DNA of 64,000 bases, taken from contig NZ_AP018694.1 in NCBI RefSeq assembly GCF_009689585.1, positions 2,743,001-2,807,000 on the forward strand, in the 5' to 3' direction. The translations under genes were made by a program, and so were the position numbers. The notes under the pieces are model-generated. The model was not told the DNA's origin and made no database searches. It was given only the letters and a program-made list of their open reading frames with translations. How positions within the stretch are numbered: position 1 is the first letter of the stretch; each line of letters opens with the position of its first letter. Shown here piece after piece: positions 56,394 to 64,000 of this stretch. The stretch comes from Aquipluma nitroreducens. GTDB lineage: Bacteria; Bacteroidota; Bacteroidia; Bacteroidales; Prolixibacteraceae.

Positions 56394-56565
56394 CTAAAGT
56401 TCCAGAGTTCAGATTTATTTTATTCAGAAGTGTCGGTTTATTGCCGACCAGAGATACTTTGCCCTAACAGAAACAAATAAAAAGATAATAGAAACGACCT
56501 AAAGCCATGTGGGTCAATCGATTTAAACAATTCAAAACAATTAAACAATTCAAAAACAGAACACC

Positions 56566-57156
56566 ATGAAAACAATGTTAAAAGTTACATTTTTGTTCGC
56601 TCTTGTAGCATTTGCGAACACCTTATTTGCAGCAGGAAACCTGAAAGTAAACATTCTTCCTGTAGATTCAGAAAAAGCAGTAGTAGCCGTCTCAACGCTC
56701 AGCGACAGCAATTTTAACCTTACCATTGCTGATGAAAATGGACAGATTATTTATTACAGGGAAAACTCGAATAACGGAGAAAATTACCGTAAAGTTTTTA
56801 ACTTCTCGGATCTTGACGATGGAGCATACAAATTAACGGTAGTCAGCGACAATTTAACTGCCGAACGTCAGTTTAACAAATCGCATGGAAAAATCGAAGT
56901 GGGCGAAGAAAAAACAATGCTTGAACCGTTCTTCGGATACGAAGCTGGCATTTTGAGATGTTCTTTCCTTAATTTCAACAAGGAAGATATAACTATTTAC
57001 TTCTACAAAAACAATGAACGAATCTACGATAGAAATGTCGGTCGAGATTTCAGTATTCAACAAGCCTTGGACCTTTCAAAACTCGATAAGGGTAAATATG
57101 AAGCAGTTCTTTATGCAGGCGGTAAACGATTTACATATCCAGTTCAAATACAATAA
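56566..57156 (+). CDS. Small secreted two-domain protein, paralogue A1
   Basis: This 196-residue protein has a signal peptide (VTFLFALVAFANTLFAAG) and a mature part of two similar beta-rich halves, about residues 24-104 and 112-196. Each half ends in a D-L-x-K/D-D-G-x-Y/K strand-turn pattern (FSDLDDGAYKLTVVS, LSKLDKGKYEAVLYAGG). The pattern recalls DUF3244 and the Ig-like sorting domains of type IX cargo. It is the first of three tandem copies; it is about three-quarters identical to A2, but its first 30 and last 27 residues are nearly or fully identical. Its upstream DNA differs from that of A2 and A3. Function is unknown. Confidence 0.75.
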   Translation: MKTMLKVTFLFALVAFANTLFAAGNLKVNILPVDSEKAVVAVSTLSDSNFNLTIADENGQIIYYRENSNNGENYRKVFNFSDLDDGAYKLTVVSDNLTAERQFNKSHGKIEVGEEKTMLEPFFGYEAGILRCSFLNFNKEDITIYFYKNNERIYDRNVGRDFSIQQALDLSKLDKGKYEAVLYAGGKRFTYPVQIQ

Positions 57157-57203
57157 ATAACTCCTATTGATCTTGTGAGTTGGTTTTGTACTTGTGTTAG
57201 TTT

Positions 57204-57238
57204 AAACCTTTCAGGTGTGCGATCCTGAAAGGTTTTTT
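57204..57238 (+). terminator. Terminator after paralogue A1
   Basis: AAACCTTTCAGG (57204-57215) pairs with CCTGAAAGGTTT (57224-57235) and is followed by a T-run. The same hairpin recurs after A2 and A3. Confidence 0.8.
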
Positions 57239-57533
57239 ATCTGCCGGATTTATCTCCGAACAAATGTATGTTGGCAGGGTGCATCAATTAGGCCTATTCG
57301 ATCGAAAACATCATGCTGAAAATACGGACAAACGAAACGGCGAGTGGTTCGACTGTAAATAAAACAGACAATAAGTGTAAAATTATTTGACGTCATCAGA
57401 GTGTGCCTAAATCTGTATGTGGCTGATTTATTAACATTTGTATCTCTGGCATTATACTGGCATAATGTCAATAACAAAACAACTCAATCGTTGAAAACAA
57501 TTAAACAGTTCAGAAAACAAAAAACAGAACACC

Positions 57534-58124
57534 ATGAAAACAATGTTAAAAGTTACATTTTTGTTCGCTCTTGTAGCATTTGCGAACACCTTATTTGCGG
57601 CGGGAAACCTGAAAGTAAACATGCTTCCAGTAAACGCCGAAAAAGCAGTAGTTACCATCTCTTCTATCTCAAACAGTGACTTCAACATCACGATTGCTGA
57701 TGAAAATGGTAAAATAATTTATTTCAAGGAAAACTCGAATGCAGAAGAAAATTATCGTAAAGTTTTTGACTTCTCGTTCCTTGAAGATGGATTATACAAA
57801 CTTACTGTTGTAAGCAACGATATTACAACAGAGCGCCAATTTGAAAAGTCACATCGAATAATAAAAGTAGGCGAAGAAAAAACAACTCTCGAACCCGTAT
57901 TTGGATACGAAAACGGCATTTTGAGATGTACGTATTTGAATTTCACCAAAGAAGACATAACACTTCATTTTTTTAAAAATAACGAGATAATTTATACAAA
58001 AAATATTGGTAGGCAATTCAATCTACAGGAAGCATTGAACCTTTCGAAACTCGATAAGGGAAAATATGAAGCAGTTCTTTATGCGGGCGGAAAACGATTT
58101 ACATATCCAGTTCAAATACAATAA
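57534..58124 (+). CDS. Small secreted two-domain protein, paralogue A2
   Basis: This 196-residue protein has the same signal peptide and two-half layout as A1 (FSFLEDGLYKLTVVS and LSKLDKGKYEAVLYAGG end the halves). It differs from A3 at only two residues: Asn instead of Pro in YE(N)GIL and Glu instead of Asp in NN(E)IIY. The gene has its own 377-base spacer upstream and a terminator downstream, so it can be expressed independently. The leader before the ATG is A/C-rich (AAAACAGAACACC), shared with A1 and A3. Function is unknown. Confidence 0.75.
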   Translation: MKTMLKVTFLFALVAFANTLFAAGNLKVNMLPVNAEKAVVTISSISNSDFNITIADENGKIIYFKENSNAEENYRKVFDFSFLEDGLYKLTVVSNDITTERQFEKSHRIIKVGEEKTTLEPVFGYENGILRCTYLNFTKEDITLHFFKNNEIIYTKNIGRQFNLQEALNLSKLDKGKYEAVLYAGGKRFTYPVQIQ

Positions 58125-58171
58125 ATAACTCCTATTGATCTTGTGAGTTGGTTTTGTACTTGTGTTAGTTT

Positions 58172-58206
58172 AAACCTTTCAGGTGTGCGATCCTGAAAGG
58201 TTTTTT
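58172..58206 (+). terminator. Terminator after paralogue A2
   Basis: This is the same hairpin and T-run as at 57204-57238, displaced by exactly 968 bp. Confidence 0.8.
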
Positions 58207-58501
58207 ATCTGCCGGATTTATCTCCGAACAAATGTATGTTGGCAGGGTGCATCAATTAGGCCTATTCGATCGAAAACATCATGCTGAGAATACGGACAAA
58301 CGAAACGGCGAGTGGTTCGACTGTAAATAAAACAGACAATAAGTGTAAAATTATTTGACGTCATCAGAGTGTGCCAAAATCTGTATATGGCTGATTTATT
58401 AACATTTGTATCTCTGGCATTATACTGGCATAATGTCAATAACAAAACAACTCAATCGTTGAAAACAATTAAACAGTTCAGAAAACAAAAAACAGAACAC
58501 C

Positions 58502-59092
58502 ATGAAAACAATGTTAAAAGTTACATTTTTGTTCGCTCTTGTAGCATTTGCGAACACCTTATTTGCGGCGGGAAACCTGAAAGTAAACATGCTTCCAGTA
58601 AACGCCGAAAAAGCAGTAGTTACCATCTCTTCTATCTCAAACAGTGACTTCAACATCACGATTGCTGATGAAAATGGTAAAATAATTTATTTCAAGGAAA
58701 ACTCGAATGCAGAAGAAAATTATCGTAAAGTTTTTGACTTCTCGTTTCTTGAAGATGGATTATACAAACTTACTGTTGTAAGTAATGATATTACAACAGA
58801 GCGCCAATTTGAAAAGTCACATCGAATAATCAAAGTAGGCGAAGAAAAAACAACTCTCGAACCCGTATTTGGATACGAACCCGGCATTTTGAGATGTACG
58901 TATTTGAATTTCACCAAAGAAGACATAACACTTCATTTTTTTAAAAATAACGATATAATTTATACTAAAAATATTGGTAGGCAATTCAATCTGCAGGAAG
59001 CCTTGAACCTTTCAAAACTTGATAAGGGAAAATATGAAGCAGTTCTTTATGCTGGCGGAAAACGATTTACATATCCAGTTCAAATACAATAA
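58502..59092 (+). CDS. Small secreted two-domain protein, paralogue A3
   Basis: This 196-residue protein is the third tandem copy, 99% identical to A2 and like it in signal peptide, domain layout and leader. The upstream spacer copies that of A2 nearly base for base. The DNA differences within the gene are mostly silent, with the two amino-acid changes at YEPGIL and NNDIIY, which suggests the frame is still under selection. Function is unknown. Confidence 0.75.
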   Translation: MKTMLKVTFLFALVAFANTLFAAGNLKVNMLPVNAEKAVVTISSISNSDFNITIADENGKIIYFKENSNAEENYRKVFDFSFLEDGLYKLTVVSNDITTERQFEKSHRIIKVGEEKTTLEPVFGYEPGILRCTYLNFTKEDITLHFFKNNDIIYTKNIGRQFNLQEALNLSKLDKGKYEAVLYAGGKRFTYPVQIQ

Positions 59093-59139
59093 ATAACTCC
59101 TATTGATCTTGTGAGTTGGTTTTGTACTTGTGTTAGTTT

Positions 59140-59174
59140 GAACCTTTCAGGTATGCGATCCTGAAAGGTTTTTT
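59140..59174 (+). terminator. Terminator after paralogue A3
   Basis: This is the third copy of the AACCTTTCAGG hairpin with T-run. Homology with the other two copies ends here, marking the right edge of the amplification. Confidence 0.8.
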
Positions 59175-59351
59175 AGCGCTAATCCTTAGAGAATTATTCA
59201 ATTCATACTCATTCTAAATCACTAATTTTCTAACTTAACCATTGCGGATTATTGATAAGTTACGCTATCTTAGCCATGGTTTAATAAGAACGAAAAGCCT
59301 CGATAAATTCCAGTTTTTGGTATTTGTTAGGTTATAAATCGATCAAATACA

Positions 59352-59714
59352 GTGATGATTAACAAAACTTTACGATTAATCAATTTTATAATTGACACAG
59401 GAATCTACCTGCTTTTGATGATCCTGTTTTTGGTGACATTCAGAACCCAGATAAACCAGGAAAATGCGAAATGGATTTCAATCGCTGGATATTTTCTTTA
59501 TTACTTCTTGTTCGAATACTTCAAAGGACAAACCATTGGCAAGATGTTTACAAAAACAATAGTTGAGTCACAAACCGGAAATCGAAACAACTTTTTTATT
59601 CAGATCTTAGGACGAACGCTCATGAGATTTATTCCAATCGATATTTTATCGTATTTATTCTCGGTGAACGGTCTTCACGATTGGATTTCAAAAACGGCTA
59701 TTCACAAATTATAG
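59352..59714 (+). CDS. RDD family membrane protein
   Basis: This 120-residue protein has three hydrophobic segments (IDTGIYLLLMILFLVTF, WISIAGYFLYYFLFEYF, and a weaker one near FIPIDILSYLFS) and the RDD family landmarks INFIIDTGIYL, FEYFKGQTIGKMFTKTIV and LGRTLMRFIPIDILS. RDD proteins are small inner membrane proteins; a few act as ion antiporters but most are uncharacterised. It is followed 36 bp later by a small lipoprotein gene and may be cotranscribed with it. The 259 bases upstream contain only the end of the third terminator copy. Confidence 0.85.
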   Translation: MMINKTLRLINFIIDTGIYLLLMILFLVTFRTQINQENAKWISIAGYFLYYFLFEYFKGQTIGKMFTKTIVESQTGNRNNFFIQILGRTLMRFIPIDILSYLFSVNGLHDWISKTAIHKL

Positions 59715-59750
59715 CAATAAAAATCAAATATAATCTTTAACACACTTCAA

Positions 59751-59984
59751 ATGAAAAAGAAATTTTATAATGTATTGGCATTGGTCGTAATTGCAGCTAC
59801 TTTATCGAGTTGTGCTACTGTTTTTGGTGGCCAGGTTTCTGCCTGTCAAAAAACAAAACCTGCGGCTGGTCAACCAGCCAGGTCAGTCAGGGGAGTTGCT
59901 TTAGTGGCCGATATTTTATTGTTTTGGCCGGGAGCAGTTGTTGACTTTGCAACTGGAGCAATTTACAGACCTTGCGGTAAATAA
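59751..59984 (+). CDS. Small lipoprotein
   Basis: This 77-residue protein has a lipoprotein signal with lipobox TLSSC near residue 20 and a short mature part (ATVFGGQVSACQKTKPAAG, then VALVADILLFWPGAVVDFATGAIYRPCGK). The hydrophobic ending with the pattern PGxVVDFATGAIYRP resembles YceK-like small lipoproteins found in many Gram-negatives. The mature Cys pair (VSACQ and RPCGK) could form a disulfide. Its role is unknown. Confidence 0.75.
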   Translation: MKKKFYNVLALVVIAATLSSCATVFGGQVSACQKTKPAAGQPARSVRGVALVADILLFWPGAVVDFATGAIYRPCGK

Positions 59985-60000
59985 GCTCTTCCGCTTTATA

Positions 60001-60039
60001 AAAACAGGAGGTGTTCTAAGTAAGAACACCTCCTGTTTT
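60001..60039 (+). terminator. Strong terminator after the small lipoprotein gene
   Basis: A perfect 17-bp stem (60001-60017 with 60023-60039, core ACAGGAGGTGTTCT) has a 5-base loop and ATTTTTG after it. Confidence 0.85.
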
Positions 60040-60076
60040 ATTTTTGTTAGCTATTTTTAAAAGTGACAAACCTGCA

Positions 60077-60850
60077 TCAACGAAGTTTGATTCCACTTAC
60101 CATTCTTCCGGTGTCGGCTCCATCGCGGCGGGCCGAATAAAACAAATCGGCCTGTTCGAATGAACAAAGCCCCATCAGTTCAATATTTTTTTCTGAAATA
60201 CCCGATTCCATCAGTACGGTTTGATTGGCCTCCCACAGATCGAAGTATGCTCTTCCTTCATTCATCGAAGGCTTGAGTAATGCAGAAGAATTGGTGAAAT
60301 TAGCTTCAACAACCGACACCACTTCCGGCCCAACTTCGTAAGCATGCATGTGAATGGAAGGCCCGATTCCGGCAACAATGTCATCCGGATTGCATCCAAA
60401 TGTTTCGGTCATCTGCTGAACGGTTTTCTTTGCGATTTTCGAGATTGTTCCTTTCCAACCGGCATGAATTGCTGCGACTACATTGTTCTGCGGATCGAAT
60501 AGCAAGATTGGTACACAATCGGCCGTTTGAACACAAACAAACAATCCTGGTTCGTTGGTGATTAACGCATCAGTATCGTCAATTGTATTTTTATAATTTT
60601 CGGTGGAAACAACAACAACCCGATCGGAATGCGTTTGACGGGGAAAAACAAACTGACTAACATCTGATTCGCACGAAACAGCCAATTCTTTGCGAAATCC
60701 AGCGTAAATGGATTCAGAATCGCCCGTAAAACGTGGCTTATTACCCGATACCCAACCTTCTTTTGTAGTAACAAAATGGGTAATATTTTTATACTTCTTA
60801 AAACTTTCGAATTTAAAAATGGATAACCGTCCCTGAAGCATCTTTCTCAT
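60077..60850 (-). CDS. pgeF: Peptidoglycan editing factor PgeF (YfiH/laccase-domain protein)
   Basis: This 257-residue protein has the YfiH/PgeF metal-site residues in order: His in FPRQTHSDRV, Cys in VQTADCVPILLFD and His in AAIHAGWKGT, plus GIGPSIHMHAYEVG near the C-terminus. PgeF removes wrongly incorporated L-serine from peptidoglycan precursors; related proteins were earlier called multicopper polyphenol oxidases. A TTG at 60871 could extend the frame by seven residues, but the ATG at 60850 is the better start. Confidence 0.9.
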   Translation of the reverse strand: MRKMLQGRLSIFKFESFKKYKNITHFVTTKEGWVSGNKPRFTGDSESIYAGFRKELAVSCESDVSQFVFPRQTHSDRVVVVSTENYKNTIDDTDALITNEPGLFVCVQTADCVPILLFDPQNNVVAAIHAGWKGTISKIAKKTVQQMTETFGCNPDDIVAGIGPSIHMHAYEVGPEVVSVVEANFTNSSALLKPSMNEGRAYFDLWEANQTVLMESGISEKNIELMGLCSFEQADLFYSARRDGADTGRMVSGIKLR

Positions 60851-60981
60851 ATCAGTAAAATTTTGGCGCAATATTACTCAGCCCGAAGATGGTTAAATAT
60901 GACTTGTATCACACAATTCAAACTTAAAAGCAGCTCCAAACCGATATTGCTGATTCTGATAACGGAACTGAAACAAATTTA

Positions 60982-61647
60982 TTACTGGATATTCTTCTTG
61001 TGCTTCACGATTTCACCTTCAACCACAAAGGTAATCGACTCGGCAATGTTGTTGGAGTAGCTGGCAATACGCTCAATGAGGTTAACGATGATCAAAATGT
61101 TGGAGGCCACCACCACGACTTCCGATTTGTGCATCATTTCTGAAAGAATTTTTGCAGCGATGGTTTCGCAACCTTCTTTTAATAAAGCCGAACGACGATA
61201 AATTTTCTGGCAGTATTCCAGATCGTGTGTTTTAACCAATTCCACAACATCGGCAAAAAGCAATGTGGTTATTTCGCTAACATTCTCAACACCCAGGTCG
61301 GCTACCAGTTGGCGGTAATCTTCGAGGGGTTCAATTCGCTTGGCAATGCTTACGGCATGGTCTCCAACCCTTTCCAGATCATTGTTGATTTTGAGTGCCG
61401 AAAGAATATAGCGCAGGTCGGATGCAACGGGTTGTTGCAAGGCAAAAATCTTCTGGCACAACCTGTCAATTTTTACATCAAGGGTATCAACCGCATTATC
61501 ATCGTTGATCACTTTTTTAGCCAGCTTCAAGTCATATTCTTTCAATGCGGTAAGCGCATCATTTATTTGTTGATTCACCTGAGAACACATTTGCACCACC
61601 TTGTGCTCCAGCTTCTCAAGCTCCGAATCGAATATTCTGTTTTCCAT
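60982..61647 (-). CDS. phoU: Phosphate-signalling regulator PhoU
   Basis: This 221-residue all-helical protein has the PhoU tandem three-helix layout: FDSELEKLEHKVVQMCSQVNQQINDAL in the first half, QPVASDLRYILSALKINNDLERVGDHAVSIAKR with the metal-binding DxxxRxxDH-type core, and the related LIERIASYSNNIAESITFVVEGEIVKH in the second half. It links the Pst transporter to the phosphate-sensing histidine kinase and dampens phosphate uptake. It is the last gene of the pst operon on the minus strand, 208 bases after pstB. Confidence 0.93.
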   Translation of the reverse strand: MENRIFDSELEKLEHKVVQMCSQVNQQINDALTALKEYDLKLAKKVINDDNAVDTLDVKIDRLCQKIFALQQPVASDLRYILSALKINNDLERVGDHAVSIAKRIEPLEDYRQLVADLGVENVSEITTLLFADVVELVKTHDLEYCQKIYRRSALLKEGCETIAAKILSEMMHKSEVVVVASNILIIVNLIERIASYSNNIAESITFVVEGEIVKHKKNIQ

Positions 61648-61651
61648 AAGA

Positions 61652-61855
61652 GGAGGCCTCCCCCAAACCCCCTCCGAAAGAGGGGGCTTAAAGAACCGGC
61701 ATTTATTAAGTTTTTACTATAAATTCGAAATTATCTATTCCGCAAAACATATACCACCAACCCTTGATACCCAAACTCCCTTCTTCTTTGGATAAAACTG
61801 GGGATGGGGCTTTTCAAAAGTCTCCCCTTCGGGGAGATTTAGAGGGGCCGTTTTT
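61652..61855. repeat. Hairpin-rich spacer between pstB and phoU
   Basis: The spacer holds a palindrome GGAGGCCTCC (61652-61661), a CCCCCTC/GAGGGGG hairpin (61668-61686) and a TCTCCCC/GGGGAGA hairpin (61821-61837) next to AGAGGGGCC. These are the style of dispersed intergenic repeats seen widely in this phylum. No gene is seen on either strand. Confidence 0.65.
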
Positions 61856-62614
61856 TCAACCAAACCTTCCAGTGATGTAATCCTCGGTTTGTTTCTTATC
61901 CGGATTGGTAAATAGCTTCTTGGTTTTATCGTATTCAATCAGTTCGCCCAGATAGAAAAAAGCGGTGTTATCGCTGATTCGCGCAGCCTGCTGCATGTTG
62001 TGAGTTACGATTACAATGGTGTATTTTTCTTTCAGTTGAACGATCAGCTCTTCAATTTTCGAAGTTGATAACGGATCGAGCGCACTGGCCGGCTCGTCCA
62101 TCAACACGATTTCAGGATTAACAGCCAAAGTTCGCGCAATGCAAAGCCTTTGCTGCTGTCCTCCGGATAGTCCCAGGGCTGAATCGCCCAAACGGTCTTT
62201 CACTTCGTCCCAAATGGCGGCATTTTTCAGCGCTGTTTCAACAATTTCATCGAGTTGCTTTTTATCCTTCAGGCCATTGATACGCGGGCCATATGCAATG
62301 TTTTCGTATATCGATTTTGCAAATGGGTTCGATTTCTGGAATACCATTCCCACCTTTTTCCGGAGGGTGACCACGTCAATGTTATGGTCGTAAATATTTA
62401 TGCCGTCAATCAGTATATTTCCTTCAATTTTCACGCCGTCAATCAGGTCATTCATGCGGTTTAAGCTTCTGAGGAATGTCGATTTCCCACATCCTGACGG
62501 GCCAATAAAAGCAGTCACCTTTTTCTCCGGGATTTGAATGGAAATTTTTTTCAGAGCCTGTTTTGCTCCGTAATAAAGATCCATGTTCTCGGTAAGTATT
62601 TTTTCAACAGTCAT
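61856..62614 (-). CDS. pstB: Phosphate ABC transporter ATP-binding protein PstB
   Basis: This 252-residue ATPase has Walker [10 protein letters not shown], signature [18 protein letters not shown], Walker [12 protein letters not shown] and H-loop [13 protein letters not shown]. The PstB-type [14 protein letters not shown] after Walker A is also present. It drives high-affinity phosphate import with PstC and PstA. The long frame starts at 62656 inside pstA; the ATG at 62614 ([16 protein letters not shown]) begins just after the pstA stop at 62616 and is preferred. Confidence 0.95.
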   Translation of the reverse strand: MTVEKILTENMDLYYGAKQALKKISIQIPEKKVTAFIGPSGCGKSTFLRSLNRMNDLIDGVKIEGNILIDGINIYDHNIDVVTLRKKVGMVFQKSNPFAKSIYENIAYGPRINGLKDKKQLDEIVETALKNAAIWDEVKDRLGDSALGLSGGQQQRLCIARTLAVNPEIVLMDEPASALDPLSTSKIEELIVQLKEKYTIVIVTHNMQQAARISDNTAFFYLGELIEYDKTKKLFTNPDKKQTEDYITGRFG

Positions 62615-62615
62615 A

Positions 62616-63524
62616 TTAATTTGATTTTTTCTGTCTGATTCGGTATCGTAAAACAATGGCTGAAATATTCAGGATAAATGTAAGCGCCAAAAGAACTAAC
62701 GTAGTTCCAAATTGTATGGGCAGTGTCTGATCGACATTGGCCGATTGCGTTGTCATTACATAAATGTGGTATCCTAAAACCATAAACTGGTCGCTAAATG
62801 AGGCGGGAAGTGTTGCAACATAATAGGCAACCCCGGTGAAAAGAATTGGAGCAACTTCGCCAGCCCCGCGGCTAACGGCCAAAATAGTTCCGGTCATAAT
62901 TCCTGAAATAGAACCCGGAAGAACGACTTTCCAGATGGTTTGCCATTTGGTAGCTCCCAACGCCAGGCTAGCCGCACGTAAATCTTTTGGAACCGTTTTC
63001 AAGGCTTCTTCAACCGAAACGATGACAACTGGCAAAGTGAGTAGCGCCATGGTTAAACTGGCCCAGAGAATATTGGGTTGTCCCCATTTTAACTGGCCGC
63101 CCATAAAGGTATTGTCCATTTCTACGCCTACAAACTTGATAAAGAAGCCCAGTCCGAACAGACCGTAAATGATGGATGGAATTACAGCCAGCGTGCGCAC
63201 AGCAAAACGAATAACCTTTGCAATAATGGCATTTTCGTTGGCATATTCGGTGAGATATATGGCAGTAATTGTACCGAACGGAACGGCGGCAACCGACATG
63301 ATTACAACCAGCAAAGCTGTTCCGTATATCGCCGGAAAGATTCCCCCTTTGGTCATTCCATCTTCAGGGAAACTGGTCAGGAATTCCCACGAGATCTGGT
63401 CTTTTCCACCGATGACAATTACGGCGATCATCACAACGATAATGGCAATAATCAGTAAGGCTGATGAAAGCGTGAGCCCTTCGATCAGAATACCTTTGAT
63501 ATTATTTTTGAAGCTCTTGATCAT
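62616..63524 (-). CDS. pstA: Phosphate ABC transporter permease PstA
   Basis: This 302-residue inner membrane permease has six hydrophobic segments and the binding-protein-dependent transport EAA loop ([41 protein letters not shown]). The loop docks on PstB. Its start overlaps the end of pstC by four bases, and pstB starts immediately after its stop, so the genes are translationally coupled. Confidence 0.94.
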   Translation of the reverse strand: MIKSFKNNIKGILIEGLTLSSALLIIAIIVVMIAVIVIGGKDQISWEFLTSFPEDGMTKGGIFPAIYGTALLVVIMSVAAVPFGTITAIYLTEYANENAIIAKVIRFAVRTLAVIPSIIYGLFGLGFFIKFVGVEMDNTFMGGQLKWGQPNILWASLTMALLTLPVVIVSVEEALKTVPKDLRAASLALGATKWQTIWKVVLPGSISGIMTGTILAVSRGAGEVAPILFTGVAYYVATLPASFSDQFMVLGYHIYVMTTQSANVDQTLPIQFGTTLVLLALTFILNISAIVLRYRIRQKKSN

Positions 63525-64000
63525 TTTCCCTGTATTCTTTTCATTAATTTTCCTTTCACGTAGAATTCAGCAATGGCATTCAGGATAAAAGTGAAGATGA
63601 ACAACAACGATCCGATGAGAAAGAGCACATTGTAATGGGTATCGCCAAAAACCACTTCGGCCATTTCGGCGCCAATGGTGGCTGCTAGTGTGCGAACCGA
63701 TTCGAACGGATTTAAACCCATTAGTGCTGCATTACCGGTTGCCATTAAGGCAATCATGGTTTCGCCAAAAACGCGGCCAATTCCAAGAAGTACCGCGGCA
63801 AAAATTCCGGGAGTAGCTGCCGGTAGAATGACAAAAAATGCAGTCTGCCATTTGGAGGCTCCCAAGGCCAGGCTGGCTTCGTTAAACGTTTTCGGAACGG
63901 CGGTAAGCGCATCTTCGGTAATGGTGAAAATAATCGGGATAGCTGCAATACCCATCGCAATACCTCCAACAAACGAGTTTAGGCGGGTATCGTAATGAAA
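63521..64000 (-). CDS. pstC: Phosphate ABC transporter permease PstC, C-terminal part
   Basis: The frame is open to the window edge; the visible 159 residues are the C-terminal half of PstC. They include HYDTRLNSFVGGIAMGIAAIP, the EAA loop EDALTAVPKTFNEASLALGASKWQTAFFVILPAATPGI and three membrane segments. A Met at 63955 is internal and not the start. PstC pairs with PstA to form the phosphate channel; the rest of the gene and presumably pstS lie beyond 64000. Confidence 0.93.
   Translation of the reverse strand, partial: FHYDTRLNSFVGGIAMGIAAIPIIFTITEDALTAVPKTFNEASLALGASKWQTAFFVILPAATPGIFAAVLLGIGRVFGETMIALMATGNAALMGLNPFESVRTLAATIGAEMAEVVFGDTHYNVLFLIGSLLFIFTFILNAIAEFYVKGKLMKRIQGK

Larger units (their letters stand above)
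57157..59092 (+). repeat. Two tandem 968-bp units (spacer plus gene)
   Basis: 57157-58124 and 58125-59092 are near-identical units, each a 377-base spacer plus a 591-base gene; I see only scattered single-base differences (for example 57329/58297 and 57406/58374). Spacing from A1 to A2 and from A2 to A3 is exactly 968. The duplication is recent. Confidence 0.92.

Noticed and set aside
57250-57477. Minus-strand open frame in the duplicated spacer (copy at 58218-58445)
   Set aside because: It is short, has no recognisable domain and lies over the promoter region of the paralogue; it is repeated only because the spacer is.
57401-57679. Open frame in the spacer before paralogue A2, with an identical copy at 58369-58647
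   Set aside because: It runs into the paralogue gene in another frame, has no conserved domain, and its duplication is explained by the 968-bp unit.

Overview
The window is a chromosomal segment of a Gram-negative member of the Bacteroidota, probably class Bacteroidia (Marinilabiliales/Prolixibacteraceae-like; I cannot name the genus). The evidence is a PorZ-like type IX secretion protein with a C-terminal sorting domain, a GH3-family ligase, DUF2807 and DUF4143 proteins, atpD-atpC standing alone, short A/C-rich leaders, and many upstream sequences matching the Bacteroidota -7 box TAnnTTTG. No tRNA, rRNA, CRISPR array or prophage was seen.

Layout. 1-7.8 kb: tail of an iron/cobalamin-type ABC ATPase, a DUF4143 ATPase behind a direct-repeat operator, a CoA-binding protein, an aldo/keto reductase, a PiT phosphate transporter, a VanX-like dipeptidase, a dead response-regulator fragment and an M24 peptidase. 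8.0-12.2 kb: one large membrane-anchored propeller gene cut in two by a complete 1309-bp IS4-family element with a 9-bp target duplication. 12.2-23.8 kb: housekeeping genes (U32 protein, ComB-like phosphatase, MalY/PatB-like lyase, GT9, atpDC, prenyl synthase, LytTR regulator, TsaB, EF-P). 23.8-28.5 kb: O-antigen ligase/polymerase and Wzz, TyrRS, a 131-bp MITE-like element, CvpA. 28.6-36 kb: GH3 protein, deoxynucleoside kinase, rdgB-porZ-recO, and an aminotransferase-fold protein without its PLP lysine. 36-46.8 kb: PQQ-type propeller, SPOR lipoprotein, degenerate GIY-YIG protein, acyl-CoA dehydrogenase, solo HlyD adaptor, OmpA-like outer membrane protein, TetR regulator, sulfatase. 46.8-52.6 kb: a CusCBA/Czc-type metal efflux operon. 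52.9-60 kb: ABC-F ATPase, two DUF2807 proteins, three tandem paralogues of a small secreted two-domain protein (a fourth copy lies at 13.7-14.3 kb), an RDD protein and a small lipoprotein. 60-64 kb: PgeF and the phosphate-uptake operon pstC-pstA-pstB-phoU, cut by the window edge.

The most notable observations are the recently amplified paralogue family with mosaic (gene-conversion-like) divergence, the pseudo-aminotransferase, the IS-split propeller gene whose reading frame can be restored exactly, and several families of dispersed hairpin repeats.
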